The position numbers and the translations under genes were made by a program. From Burkholderiales bacterium (GTDB lineage: Bacteria > Pseudomonadota > Gammaproteobacteria > Burkholderiales > Burkholderiaceae_D): a DNA stretch of 64,000 nt. This document shows positions 35,726-44,935 of this stretch, piece after piece. The first letter of the stretch is position 1. Each line of letters begins with the position of its first letter. The DNA lies in the NCBI GenBank assembly GCA_016200895.1, contig JACQDX010000101.1:98797-162796 (forward strand). The letters are read 5' to 3'. The notes below the pieces were generated by a model. That model ran no database searches and had not been told where the DNA came from. It saw nothing but the letters and a program-made list of their open reading frames with translations.

Positions 35726-37045
35726 ATGAGCAAGCACGACGCAAGAGAAATCCAACTGCAGTACCAGACTGGCTTTGCCAATGAATTCGCGACCGAGGCA
35801 TTACCAGATGCCTTGCCTAAAAGCCAAAATTCCCCTCAGAATTGTGCCTATGGCCTGTATGCCGAGCAGATCTCAGGTACGGCCTTTACCGCCCCGCGCC
35901 ACGCGAACCGTCGTTCCTGGGTATACCGCATACGTCCGGCAGCCATGCACCAGCCCTTCCAGCAAGCCAGCAATGGCCGCATGACAAATGATTTTGGGCC
36001 TGCGCCGACAACGCCAAATCAGTTGCGCTGGGACCCCATGCCCATGCCTGCTGACGCAACTGACTTCATTGATGGCTGGATGACCATGGCAGGCAATGGT
36101 TCAGCCGATGCCCAGACTGGTTGCGCCATCCATATCTACACTGCCAACCGTGACATGACGACGCGGTTTTACTACAACGCCGACGCTGAACTGCTCATCA
36201 TCCCTCAGCAAGGTCGCCTGCATATCCGTACCGAAATGGGTTTGCTTGATATTGAGCCGCAAGAAATCGCCGTGATACCACGTGGCGTGCGCTTCCAGGT
36301 CCATCTGCCAGATGGTGAAGCGCGTGGCTACGTTTGCGAAAACTTTGGCGCTACCTTGAAGCTACCTGATCTTGGCGTCATCGGCTCCAACGGCCTGGCC
36401 AATCCGCGTGATTTCCAGACACCGGTTGCCTGGTATGAAGACAAGGAAGATGATTTTGAATTGCTGGCCAAGTTCAGTGGCAATCTGTGGGCGGCAAAGA
36501 TAGGCCATTCACCGCTTGATGTCGTTGCCTGGCATGGCAATTTCGCGCCTTACAAATATGATTTGCGTCACTTCAATACCATAGGCTCCATCAGTTACGA
36601 TCATCCTGATCCATCCATCTTCCTGGTCTTGCAGGCTGTAAGTGATACGCCGGGTGTGGATACCATAGATTTTGTGATTTTCCCGCCGCGCTGGCTGGCA
36701 GCAGAAAATACTTTCCGTCCACCCTGGTTCCATCGCAATATCGCCAGTGAATTCATGGGCCTTATTCATGGGCAGTATGATGCCAAGTCAACCGGCTTTC
36801 GCCCTGGTGGAGCGAGCCTGCATAATTGCATGAGTGGTCATGGTCCGGATGTGACTACGTTTGACAAGGCATCCTCGGCAGATACCAGCAAACCACACAA
36901 AGTCGATGATACGATGGCCTTCATGATAGAAACGCGTAATATCATCAAACCTACCCGCGCCGCCATGGAAGCCGCGCAATTGCAGGCTGACTATTATCAG
37001 TGCTGGCAAGGTATCAAGAAAAATTTTAATCCGGAGCAAAAATAA
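35726..37045 (+). CDS. hmgA: homogentisate 1,2-dioxygenase
   Basis: 439 residues from ATG 35726, after AGGAA; the frame is open upstream to a GTG at 35690. Family sequence runs throughout: [88 protein letters not shown] and the iron-binding [19 protein letters not shown]. It opens the ring of homogentisate to give maleylacetoacetate, in tyrosine and phenylalanine breakdown. It is in an operon with fahA, whose ATG follows its stop codon directly. Confidence 0.97.
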   Translation: MSKHDAREIQLQYQTGFANEFATEALPDALPKSQNSPQNCAYGLYAEQISGTAFTAPRHANRRSWVYRIRPAAMHQPFQQASNGRMTNDFGPAPTTPNQLRWDPMPMPADATDFIDGWMTMAGNGSADAQTGCAIHIYTANRDMTTRFYYNADAELLIIPQQGRLHIRTEMGLLDIEPQEIAVIPRGVRFQVHLPDGEARGYVCENFGATLKLPDLGVIGSNGLANPRDFQTPVAWYEDKEDDFELLAKFSGNLWAAKIGHSPLDVVAWHGNFAPYKYDLRHFNTIGSISYDHPDPSIFLVLQAVSDTPGVDTIDFVIFPPRWLAAENTFRPPWFHRNIASEFMGLIHGQYDAKSTGFRPGGASLHNCMSGHGPDVTTFDKASSADTSKPHKVDDTMAFMIETRNIIKPTRAAMEAAQLQADYYQCWQGIKKNFNPEQK

Positions 37046-38377
37046 ATGACGGTACAACTCAACGAGACCCATGATGTCGCCTTGCGCAGCTGGGTAGCAT
37101 CAGCCAACCAGGCTGACACGGATTTCCCTCTGCAAAATTTGCCCTACGGCGTGTTTCGTCGCCAGGGCAGCAACCAGGCATTTCGCATTGGTATTGCCAT
37201 CGGTGACCAGATACTTGATCTGGCCGCCGCCCATGCTGCCCACGCCTTTGCTGGTTATACCGAATTGCAGGGCGGGCATTTTACCAATGCCGTTAATGCC
37301 AGCAACCTGAATGCCCTGATGGGCCTGGGCGCACCAGTCTGGTCAGCCTTGCGCCTGGCCCTGTCGCGCGTGTTGCGTGAAGGTGCAAGCCTGCAAGGTG
37401 CATTGCAAGCCTGCCTGCTGGCACAAAGCGCAGCAGAATTTGCCTTGCCTGCGCAGATTGGGGACTACACCGATTTTTATACCTCCGTCCATCATGCAAC
37501 GGCAGTTGGTAAATTATTTCGCCCGGATAATCCCCTACTGCCTAACTACAAATGGGTGCCTATCGGCTACCATGGCCGTGCATCATCTATTGGTGTATCG
37601 GGCCAGCAATTCCGCCGTCCGGTAGGCCAGACCAAGCCACCAACATCCGATACACCGGTTTTTGGTCCTGCCAAGCGCATGGATTATGAAATGGAAATTG
37701 GCATTTTCGTCGGCCCCGGCAATGCTCTCGGCGATGTCATCAATATGGACAAGGCAGAATCGCATATCTTTGGCCTGTGCCTGTTGAATGACTGGTCAGC
37801 CCGTGATGTGCAGGCCTGGGAATACCAGCCACTAGGCCCTTTCCTTGCCAAGAATTTTGCCTCCACCATTTCCCCCTGGGTAGTGACGCTGGAAGCACTT
37901 GCACCTTACCGTCATGCCTGGACACGCGATGCAGAAGACCCGCAACCGATGGCATATCTGGATGCGCCAGATTTACGTGACAGCGGTGCCTTTGATGTAC
38001 AGCTAGAAGTCTTGTTGCAGACAGAAAAAATGCGCGCAGCAGGTGCGCCTGCCGAGCGTTTGTCACTGTCCAACTTCCGCCATTCATACTGGACGATTGC
38101 GCAGTTGATTACCCATCATACGGTCAACGGCTGCAATCTCAATCCTGGTGATTTGCTGGGGTCGGGTACGCAATCTGGGCCATTGGCAGAAGAGGCTGGT
38201 TCTTTATTGGAACTCACCGAAGGTGGCAAGAAGGCGCTGACTTTGAGTAATGGCGAGCAACGCATTTTCATGGAAGATGGCGATGCGATCATCATGCGTG
38301 GCTGGGCGCAGAAAGAGGGTTGTGCGCGGATAGGCTTTGGTGAGGTGGTGGGGACCTTGTTGACGGCCAGAACTTGA
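37046..38377 (+). CDS. fahA: fumarylacetoacetase
   Basis: 443 residues, the standard length. The N-terminal domain includes LPYGVFRRQGSNQAFRIGIAIGDQILDL; the catalytic domain has DFYTSVHHATAVGKLFRPDNPLLPNYKWVPIGYHGRASS, DYEMEIGIFVGPGN with metal-binding acids, LLNDWSARDVQAWEYQPLGPFLAKNF and GDLLGSGTQSGP. It splits fumarylacetoacetate into fumarate and acetoacetate, the last step after HmgA. Its start codon follows the hmgA stop with no gap (AAATAAATGACG), so translation is coupled. No maleylacetoacetate isomerase gene follows. A structured repeat (B1) lies 70 bp downstream. Confidence 0.96.
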   Translation: MTVQLNETHDVALRSWVASANQADTDFPLQNLPYGVFRRQGSNQAFRIGIAIGDQILDLAAAHAAHAFAGYTELQGGHFTNAVNASNLNALMGLGAPVWSALRLALSRVLREGASLQGALQACLLAQSAAEFALPAQIGDYTDFYTSVHHATAVGKLFRPDNPLLPNYKWVPIGYHGRASSIGVSGQQFRRPVGQTKPPTSDTPVFGPAKRMDYEMEIGIFVGPGNALGDVINMDKAESHIFGLCLLNDWSARDVQAWEYQPLGPFLAKNFASTISPWVVTLEALAPYRHAWTRDAEDPQPMAYLDAPDLRDSGAFDVQLEVLLQTEKMRAAGAPAERLSLSNFRHSYWTIAQLITHHTVNGCNLNPGDLLGSGTQSGPLAEEAGSLLELTEGGKKALTLSNGEQRIFMEDGDAIIMRGWAQKEGCARIGFGEVVGTLLTART

Positions 38378-38447
38378 TGGCCGTTTTTTCTCAATCGACG
38401 CTCGTTGATTGGGACTGGGCATTGATAGAACAACTGTGCTCTTATTA

Positions 38448-38766
38448 ACGTCGTTCCAGCGCGCTTGTGGCTGGAACCCAGTGGCGTTTGTTGCATCTCC
38501 GTACTCTGATTAATGCGATTACTCTCTGTAGATACAAGCCGGGTCTCGGCCCGGCAGCCGAGATACTTTCTTTTGCTTCGCCAAAATAAAGTATCCAAAG
38601 AAAAGGCGACCCAGGCGTCGTCGCCCCTGCGGGGTTCCCGTTTATGCAGTACAAAAAATGGGAAGATCCGAAACTCGCCTTCGGCTCAGACAGCGGCTCT
38701 TCTTTTTCCATTTTCTGTGCTGCACAAACGGCGTCGACACATGGGAACGGAGAGTCAAAAGCAACC
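38448..38766 (+). repeat. element B, copy 1: 319-bp structured intergenic repeat
   Basis: It aligns from end to end with 49811-50126. It contains a GTTCCAGC/GCTGGAAC hairpin, a GCCGGG-TCTCG-CCCGGC-type hairpin, a short CCCC/GGGG hairpin and a long inverted repeat around the GCAGTACA core (near 38635-38656 with 38708-38730). It lies in the 498-bp gap after fahA. Short open frames inside it are not credible genes. The rest of the gap (38378-38447 and 38767-38875) shows nothing else. Confidence 0.85.
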
Positions 38767-38875
38767 CCAACGTCAAAAACCAACTGCAAAGCAACGTCAT
38801 CGCGACCGATATTTATATTTTTCAGAGAATTAGTTATTCATCTCTTCAGTAAAGATCACGATTCCATTCTTCTCT

Positions 38876-39613
38876 TTAAATCTGCACCCAATTCCCCTTG
38901 AATATAATCGGTCCAGATGGTTTCTCAGGATTGCCCGAACCACCTTTAGGTTCCAGCGTCACTGCCAGCAAAGGCACGCTGTCTGCGGTCATGTCTTTAG
39001 GCATCGGCAGGGTGATGATGCCTTTGTCTGCCACCAGGCCCAGGGATTTGACCTTGCCATCCTTGCCCACTGCCCACAGTTCCAGGCTCTTGTCGGCAGC
39101 GATGTTTTGCGCTGTCACCATGCGTATCTGTAACTGGCCGCGTTTGCTGTCGCCGGTAATCACTGCGATAGCCTGTGCCTTGTCATCCGACAAAGTGGCG
39201 ACATAGTTGGTTTGTGGTGTCGCCTGCTGTTGATCTGCCTGTTTGCTGAGCAGGACAGAGACCAGCACCACGGCGGCGGTGGTCGAGAACATGCCCAGGC
39301 CGCGCCAGAAGGCCAGGTCTTCGCGTAATTTGCCCCAGTTGCGCCAGTAGGCCCATGGGTCTTTGGTGATAGTCAGGTTCAGGCGTTTTTCCAGTGCTGG
39401 CCAGACTGTCGCCGGTGCTGGAACAGCAGGGGTGAATTCAGCCATGGGCACCAGATGTGCTTCCCATTTGCCGACGACCTGGCGCAAGGCTGCATCCTGT
39501 TTTAGCCAGGCTTCAAAGCGGCGGCGTGCCCCACCGCGCAGGGTGCCCAGCACATATTCAGAGGCCAGTTTTTCCTGCAAAGCCGGGTTGTTTTTGACTT
39601 GGTGTAAATTCAT
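38876..39613 (-). CDS. anti-sigma factor, RskA family
   Basis: 245 residues. The cytoplasmic N-terminal anti-sigma part (LASEYVLGTLRGGARRRFEAWLKQDAALRQVVGKWEAHLVPMAEF) is followed by one transmembrane segment near residue 108 (GMFSTTAAVVLVSVLL) and a periplasmic RskA C-terminal domain (GQLQIRMVTAQNIAADKSLELWAVGKDGKVKSLGLV, then VTLEPKGGSGNPEKPSGPIIFKGNWV). It should hold the sigma factor encoded just upstream. The ATG overlaps the sigma stop codon at base 39613, so they are coupled. The signal is not known. Confidence 0.9.
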   Translation of the reverse strand: MNLHQVKNNPALQEKLASEYVLGTLRGGARRRFEAWLKQDAALRQVVGKWEAHLVPMAEFTPAVPAPATVWPALEKRLNLTITKDPWAYWRNWGKLREDLAFWRGLGMFSTTAAVVLVSVLLSKQADQQQATPQTNYVATLSDDKAQAIAVITGDSKRGQLQIRMVTAQNIAADKSLELWAVGKDGKVKSLGLVADKGIITLPMPKDMTADSVPLLAVTLEPKGGSGNPEKPSGPIIFKGNWVQI

Positions 39614-40206
39614 TATGCCTCCAGACGTGTGAGGCAGGTGCGCAACTTGTCGAGTCCGCGCCTGATCCAGGTTTTCACCGTCCCTATCGGCAATTTCATA
39701 TGTTCGGCAACTTCACTATGTGACAGATCATGGAAAAATGCCATCGCCATTGCCTGCCTGTGCAAACCTTCCAGACGTGACATGCAGGACGCCAATGCTT
39801 TGGCATCCTGTGTCAATTCCAGCGTCTGCGCTGGTGTCGGTTCAGTGCTTTCCATGGCTTGCATGATTCCCATATCAAAATTGTCAGCATCGATTTCTAC
39901 ATCGTGATCAACACGACGCAAGAAGTCGAAAGCGCGATTGCGTACTATCGTTGTCATCCAGGTCATGGGTGCTGCCAAGCCTGCCTGATAACTACCCGCG
40001 TTATTCCAGATGTTGACAAAACTCTCTTGTAAAACCTCTTCTGCCAACTCACGCTTAACTAATATACGCAGCGCGAAGCCAAACAGTTTCGCTGAAGTGG
40101 CGTCATATAGTAATTTAAATGCCTGCGCGTCTTTGCGGGCGACGGCGGCTAGCCAGTTTTGTAACTGGCTGGTATCCAGGGCGGCAGTGGGCAATTGCTT
40201 ATCCAA
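39613..40206 (-). CDS. ECF RNA polymerase sigma factor (SigK/RpoE-like)
   Basis: 197 residues from a TTG start at 40206. Sigma-2 is seen in FKLLYDATSAKLFGFALRILVKRELAEEVLQESFVNIWNN and AAPMTWMTTIVRNRAFDFLRR, and sigma-4 in LEGLHRQAMAMAFFHDLSHSEVAEHMKLPIGTVKTWIRRGLDKLRTCL. It is held by the anti-sigma protein encoded by the overlapping gene. No clear ribosome-binding site precedes the TTG, so the start is uncertain. Confidence 0.9.
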   Translation of the reverse strand: MDKQLPTAALDTSQLQNWLAAVARKDAQAFKLLYDATSAKLFGFALRILVKRELAEEVLQESFVNIWNNAGSYQAGLAAPMTWMTTIVRNRAFDFLRRVDHDVEIDADNFDMGIMQAMESTEPTPAQTLELTQDAKALASCMSRLEGLHRQAMAMAFFHDLSHSEVAEHMKLPIGTVKTWIRRGLDKLRTCLTRLEA

Positions 40207-40275
40207 TCTTGGTTGGCCTTATAAAGCAGACGTAGGTAGAGATGCGTTGATTTTAGTCGATTTTCAATTTAGAGA

Positions 40276-40424
40276 CTGTTGTGAAATTAATCTGACGTTA
40301 TTGCACCGCCTTGCCGTACTAAAGTACGGTCTCCGTTGGGGGGGCTGGCGGGAGGTGCCTAGCCGGGGGCACCTAGCCGGGGGCGCCTAGCCGGGGGCGC
40401 CTAGCCATCTTAATTTCACAACAG
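40276..40424. repeat. element D, 149 bp, perfect 15-bp terminal inverted repeats and inner 14-bp tandem array
   Basis: Ends are CTGTTGTGAAATTAA (40276-40290) and its exact complement (40410-40424). Inside are the palindrome GTACTAAAGTAC (40316-40327) and a tandem array at 40356-40406 of the 14-bp unit CGCCTAGCCGGGGG, three full copies and a partial fourth. It lies between the sigma gene and the LysR gene, which runs toward it. It is non-coding. Confidence 0.85.
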
Positions 40425-40447
40425 CCACTTATACACAGATCACGATA

Positions 40448-41365
40448 TCAGGACTTGTTGCTTTCCGTATGCATAAACAGGGAAGGGTGTTGCTCGGAAT
40501 ATTCACGCAACAAGTTCCAGACCACACGTACTCTTTGCAGACGATACAAGTCACTGGGGGTAGCCAGCCAATAAGAACGCTCAGTAAAAAAACTGTCTTG
40601 CAAAACTGGCACCAGAGTACCGCTAGCCGGGATGGCATAAGGCGGTGCCATGATCAGGCCCATGCCAGCCGCAGCCGCTTCGCATTGCGCCATCATGCCT
40701 GTACAGCACAAGCGTCTTTTTGGAGTAAAGCCCAGCTTGTCGAGAAAGTTGAGTTCATTACTGGCCAGGCGGTCTTGCACATAGTCGACAAATTCATGCT
40801 CAGCCAGGTCGGCCTCTGTCAGGATGGGCGGATGGCGGGCCAGATAATCTGGTGATGCATATAAATTCAAGCGAAAAGTCGCCAGGCGGGTAAACACATA
40901 GCGTCCGGTATTGGGTGGGTCAAGCATGACACCGAGATCTGCCTCACGCGTAGCCAGGTTGGCAAAACGCGGTTGTACCAATAAATCCACACTCAGTTCG
41001 GGATGGTCTTTCAGCAGATGTACCAATAAGGGGGCGATGACCAGGGTGCCAAACATTTCCGGCACGCCCAGGCGCACAACACCATGGGCAGAGACACTTG
41101 CTGCACCCAACTGGTCGGTTGCAGTCAGGGCTGCGCTTTCCATGGCCTCGGCGTGGGGTAGCAGGGCATGGCCCATTTCGGTCAGCTCATATCCTTCACG
41201 GCTGCGGTCAAACAGGGTAGAACCCAACTGTGTTTCCAGCCGGTCTATGCGGCGCGCCACTGTCGTATGTTCTACCCCCAGACGGCGTGATGCGCCGGAC
41301 AGCGTGCCAGCGCGGGCAAGCTCCAGGAAGTAACGCAGGTCAGTCCATTCAGGCATGCTATTCAT
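40448..41365 (-). CDS. LysR-family regulator divergent from the TonB receptor
   Basis: 305 residues. N-terminal helix-turn-helix is clear (LRYFLELARAGTLSGASRRLGVEHTTVARRIDRLETQLGSTLFDRSREGYELTEMG) and the effector domain follows. It is of the type with E-H-T-T-V-A-R-R-I, common in regulators of single divergent operons. An array of four 11-bp units (41368-41411) sits just upstream of its ATG and is likely to be its binding region. The natural target is the TonB receptor-hydrolase-ABC cluster at 41646-49778. Confidence 0.88.
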   Translation of the reverse strand: MNSMPEWTDLRYFLELARAGTLSGASRRLGVEHTTVARRIDRLETQLGSTLFDRSREGYELTEMGHALLPHAEAMESAALTATDQLGAASVSAHGVVRLGVPEMFGTLVIAPLLVHLLKDHPELSVDLLVQPRFANLATREADLGVMLDPPNTGRYVFTRLATFRLNLYASPDYLARHPPILTEADLAEHEFVDYVQDRLASNELNFLDKLGFTPKRRLCCTGMMAQCEAAAAGMGLIMAPPYAIPASGTLVPVLQDSFFTERSYWLATPSDLYRLQRVRVVWNLLREYSEQHPSLFMHTESNKS

Positions 41366-41367
41366 GC

Positions 41368-41411
41368 GCTAATTGTGCACTAATTGTGCACTAATTGTGC
41401 ACTAATTGTGC
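41368..41411. repeat. four 11-bp direct repeats in a divergent promoter region
   Basis: Unit ACTAATTGTGC occurs four times with exact 11-bp spacing (the first copy begins with G). Neighbouring units make the dyad TGCAC-TAATT-GTGCA. The spacing, about one helical turn, puts each unit on the same face of the DNA. The array starts 3 bp from the LysR start codon. Confidence 0.9.
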
Positions 41412-41645
41412 GACAAAGCACATACGGCAGCAAGGTTTAATCCATTTCTTCTTTGCAAGAATGAAAAATTTGAAGGTTTTGCACAACAAGTGGGCAGTTT
41501 TAATAGCACTGCCTCCACTCTGTTGTGCATTTTTGCACAAAGGGTGGGCGTGCATACGCTTTCTAGGTTTTTTCTTTCCGGGCACACTGCCTGCCATGCG
41601 ACATACAACATGTATAAGGCGCACATAAAAATACAGGAGACAGAA

Positions 41646-43940
41646 ATGAACCAGAGCAAGAGAAAGCAGAAATTCTTACGTCGGTCCGCTGCAGCATTGT
41701 TGGTCGCATCAGGAACCGTTGCAGGTAGTGGCATCAGCCAGGCGCAAACAACAACGCCTCCGGCAACGACTGAAACAGCCAATGCAGAGCCGACTACCGT
41801 CGTCGTGACTGCCCGCCGCCGTGAAGAATCCTTGCAAGATGTGCCAGTATCCGTTACTGCTTTCTCTGCTGATCAGCTTTCAAAAACGGCAATCCCCGAC
41901 ATCGTTGGCCTGGTGCAAACTCTGCCCAACACCACCATGAAAGCTTCGCGTGCCACTAATTCCACGCTGACAGCTTTTATCCGTGGCGTCGGCCAGCAAG
42001 ACCCGTTGGCCGGTTTTGAAGCCGGTGTCGGTATTTATCTGGATGATGTATATATTGCCCGTCCGCAAGGTGCTGTGGCTGATATCTATGATGTAGAGCG
42101 CATAGAAGTCTTGCGCGGTCCTCAGGGTACTTTGTATGGTCGCAACACCATAGGTGGTGCCGTCAAATATGTAACACGCAAACTGCGCCCGGAAACCGAT
42201 GTGCGTCTGAAAGCCACGGTAGGCACATATGGCCAGACCGATGCTGTATTGACGGCCAGCACCCCGGTATCAGACAGCCTCAGGGTTGGTGCATCGCTGG
42301 CAAAATTCAAGCGCAATGGCTTTGGTAAAAACCTGGTGACCGGTGCAGAAAATTACGACAAGGACGTGGCTGCTGCTCGTCTGAGTGCAGAATTTACACC
42401 GAGCAATAACCTGTTCATCCGCGTTTCTGCAGATACCAGCCAGGATGATTCCAGCCCCAAGAATGGCCATCGTCTGACGGTCAGCAATGCCAGCAAGGCA
42501 CCGATACTCGACAACGTATTTGATACCCGTGCCAATCTGACGACGGCACTAGGCCATTTGCAGCAAGTCAAGCAAAGTGGTGGTTCTGCCCTGATTGAAT
42601 GGCAAATCAATAATGAGCTGACCTTAAAATCCATCACCGCCAGCCGCCGTGATACTTCTTATGCTCCTATCGATTTTGATTCCCTGCCTGTGGTTGATCT
42701 GGAAGCACCTGCCGTCTACAAAAACCGTCAGTTCAGCCAGGAATTGCAACTCAGCTATAGCGGCAAGACCATACAGGGTGTAGCCGGTGTGTATTACATC
42801 GATGCCAATGCCTATAACAAATTCGATACTCTCCTGAACGGGGCCTTGCCTCTATCGGTATTTACCATGGGTGACGTTGACACCAAGGCCTGGGCTGTGT
42901 TTGCCGATGGCAGCATGAGTTTGTCAGACACTATCAGCGTTTCTGCCGGTGGCCGTTATACCTCGGACACGCGTCAGGCCGCAGTCTTGCGTCAGTTGTA
43001 TCTGGGTACCAAGAGTTCACCAGAAATGGGTAATCCCAGTGCAATACTGTTCCGCACAGACACCAATCTGAGCAAGAGTGATCTTGACCGTACCGATACC
43101 AAGTTCACCCCGCGCCTGTCGCTGAACTGGAAAGCCAATGCCGATAACAATGTGTATGCATCCTGGTCGCAAGGCTTCAAGGGTGGTGGTTTTGATCCGC
43201 GCATGAATGTAGTCGGCACCAAGATCAGTCTGGCCAAGGCAAAAATGGGTTACGAACCGGAAGAAATCGAAACTGTGGAACTGGGTTTGAAGTCACAATT
43301 CGACAAGGGCCGCATCATGACCAATGCTGCACTGTTCTTCAGTAATTACAAAAACGTGCAGATACCAGGCTCAGTCGCAGTGGATACTGATGGTGACGGC
43401 AAGGATGACAATTTCGCCGGTGTCACCACCAATGCAGGTAAAGCCCGCATCAAAGGCTTTGAACTGGAAGCGACTGCACGTATCACTGACGCCTTCCGCC
43501 TGTCTGGTATGTTCAGCTATATCGATGCCAAATACACGCAATTTATTGTCGCTGGTGTCGATGTCGCCAGCCAGAAGGTATTCCAGAATACACCCAAGCA
43601 ATCAGCCAACCTGACTGCCAGCTATGACTGGCCGCTGAACATGATAGGCAAGAACGGCACGCTGTCGCTGATCTCCAGCTATTCGTATCGTGCTGCGACC
43701 AATCAGTTTGAAACACCAAATGCCTTGCTGGATCAGGATGCTTACTCGCTGTGGGATGCCAGTCTGGTCTGGACCAGCACAGACAAGCGCCTGCGCGCTG
43801 GTTTGCATGGCAAGAACCTCAGCAATACCCGCTACAAGGTTGCCGGTTATCTTTTCCCGACTTTGGGTTTGGAAGGTACTACCACTGCCTTCTACGGCAA
43901 TCCACGGACAGTCTCGGCCACGGTTGAATACCGCTTCTAG
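41646..43940 (+). CDS. TonB-dependent outer-membrane receptor
   Basis: 764 residues from ATG 41646, after AGGAGACAGAA; the frame is open upstream to 41406 without support. A signal peptide (AAALLVASGTVAGSGISQAQ) and a TonB box (TTVVVTARRREESLQDVPVSVTAF) are followed by the plug (FIRGVGQQDPLAGFEAGVGIYLDDVYIARPQGAVADIYDVERIEVLRGPQGTLYGRNTIGGAVKYVTRKL) and a barrel ending in F (VEYRF). The LQDVPVSVTA signature is typical of receptors for organic ligands in heterotrophic proteobacteria. It is followed by an esterase-like gene and an ABC importer, so it probably carries the same small organic compound over the outer membrane. Confidence 0.93.
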   Translation: MNQSKRKQKFLRRSAAALLVASGTVAGSGISQAQTTTPPATTETANAEPTTVVVTARRREESLQDVPVSVTAFSADQLSKTAIPDIVGLVQTLPNTTMKASRATNSTLTAFIRGVGQQDPLAGFEAGVGIYLDDVYIARPQGAVADIYDVERIEVLRGPQGTLYGRNTIGGAVKYVTRKLRPETDVRLKATVGTYGQTDAVLTASTPVSDSLRVGASLAKFKRNGFGKNLVTGAENYDKDVAAARLSAEFTPSNNLFIRVSADTSQDDSSPKNGHRLTVSNASKAPILDNVFDTRANLTTALGHLQQVKQSGGSALIEWQINNELTLKSITASRRDTSYAPIDFDSLPVVDLEAPAVYKNRQFSQELQLSYSGKTIQGVAGVYYIDANAYNKFDTLLNGALPLSVFTMGDVDTKAWAVFADGSMSLSDTISVSAGGRYTSDTRQAAVLRQLYLGTKSSPEMGNPSAILFRTDTNLSKSDLDRTDTKFTPRLSLNWKANADNNVYASWSQGFKGGGFDPRMNVVGTKISLAKAKMGYEPEEIETVELGLKSQFDKGRIMTNAALFFSNYKNVQIPGSVAVDTDGDGKDDNFAGVTTNAGKARIKGFELEATARITDAFRLSGMFSYIDAKYTQFIVAGVDVASQKVFQNTPKQSANLTASYDWPLNMIGKNGTLSLISSYSYRAATNQFETPNALLDQDAYSLWDASLVWTSTDKRLRAGLHGKNLSNTRYKVAGYLFPTLGLEGTTTAFYGNPRTVSATVEYRF

Positions 43941-43964
43941 TCTGTGACAGCGAGAGGAAATTGC

Positions 43965-44837
43965 GTGACTACTTTCACTGACATCAGTTTTACCAGTAGC
44001 GATGGCCTGCAATTGTATGCGCGGGATTATCCATCACATGGCGGTCAGGCCAAATGTGCAGTCATCTGCATCCACGGCCTGACCCGCAATTCTGGCGATT
44101 TCGAAGAGCTGGCACCGTGGATAGCAGAACAGGGCAGACGTGTGATTGCGGTCGATGTCAGGGGGCGCGGGCGCTCTCAGCACGATGCCGACCCTGATCA
44201 TTACAATTCAGCCGTGTATGCGAATGATGTCATCAAACTCGCCCGTGACCTGGGTATAGGCCGGGCAGTGTTCATAGGTACTTCCATGGGTGGCCTCATC
44301 ACCATGACGGTGGCAGCGCGCAAATTGAATCTGATCGCTGCTGCCATCCTCAATGATGTAGGGCCAGCTTTGTCTCCCAAGGGATTAGGCAGGATTGCCG
44401 GTTTTGCTGGCAAGACAGTGGAAGTGAATGACTGGGAAGAGGCTACGCACTACATACGCCAGGTCAACCTGTCTGCTTTCCCGGATAACAGTGTGGAAGA
44501 ATGGGGCAAGTGGGCCCGGCGGGCTTTTGCTGCAAATATCGAAGGCAAGCTGGCGCTGCAATATGATCCGAATATTGCCAGGCCCTTGCAAACCGGTCAG
44601 TTGAAGAGCAAATCCTGGGTCGCCAATTTTGCTTTCCGCCGTCTTGCCAGAAACCGGCCTGTGCTGTTGATACGCGGTGACCTGTCTGATCTGGTCGAAC
44701 CTGAACAACTCGCCTATATGCAAGATCTGGCACCTGACATGCAATATGCCGAAGTGAAAGGAGTAGGTCATGCTCCCATGCTGATGGAAGCGCAGGCACA
44801 AAAAGCCATCAGGAAATTTTTAGCCTCAGTGGATTAG
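43965..44837 (+). CDS. alpha/beta hydrolase
   Basis: 290 residues from GTG 43965, which follows AGAGGA; a GTG at 43944 is also in frame but lacks support. Oxyanion-loop HGLTRNSGDFEELAP, the nucleophile elbow GTSMGGL, Asp in RGDLSDLVEPEQ and His in GVGHAPMLME form the complete catalytic triad. No signal peptide is seen, so it acts in the cytoplasm on an imported ester, lactone or C-C ketone. It starts 22 bp after the TonB receptor and is followed by the ABC genes, which suggests that it processes their substrate. Confidence 0.88.
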   Translation: MTTFTDISFTSSDGLQLYARDYPSHGGQAKCAVICIHGLTRNSGDFEELAPWIAEQGRRVIAVDVRGRGRSQHDADPDHYNSAVYANDVIKLARDLGIGRAVFIGTSMGGLITMTVAARKLNLIAAAILNDVGPALSPKGLGRIAGFAGKTVEVNDWEEATHYIRQVNLSAFPDNSVEEWGKWARRAFAANIEGKLALQYDPNIARPLQTGQLKSKSWVANFAFRRLARNRPVLLIRGDLSDLVEPEQLAYMQDLAPDMQYAEVKGVGHAPMLMEAQAQKAIRKFLASVD

Positions 44838-44935
44838 ACGAATTGCAGTATGCTTATATGTATTGTCAATAAGAGCAACAAAATGTCACTGACAAATGCA
44901 TGCAGTTCCACAACGTAAAATTAGCAGGAGACAAA

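Noticed and set aside
38513..38833. short frames inside repeat B (also near 49996-50268)
   Set aside because: The same frames are not conserved between the two copies, while hairpin pairing is, so they are not genes.
40356..41411. CRISPR array
   Set aside because: The 14-bp and 11-bp units are direct tandem arrays without spacers and no cas genes are near.
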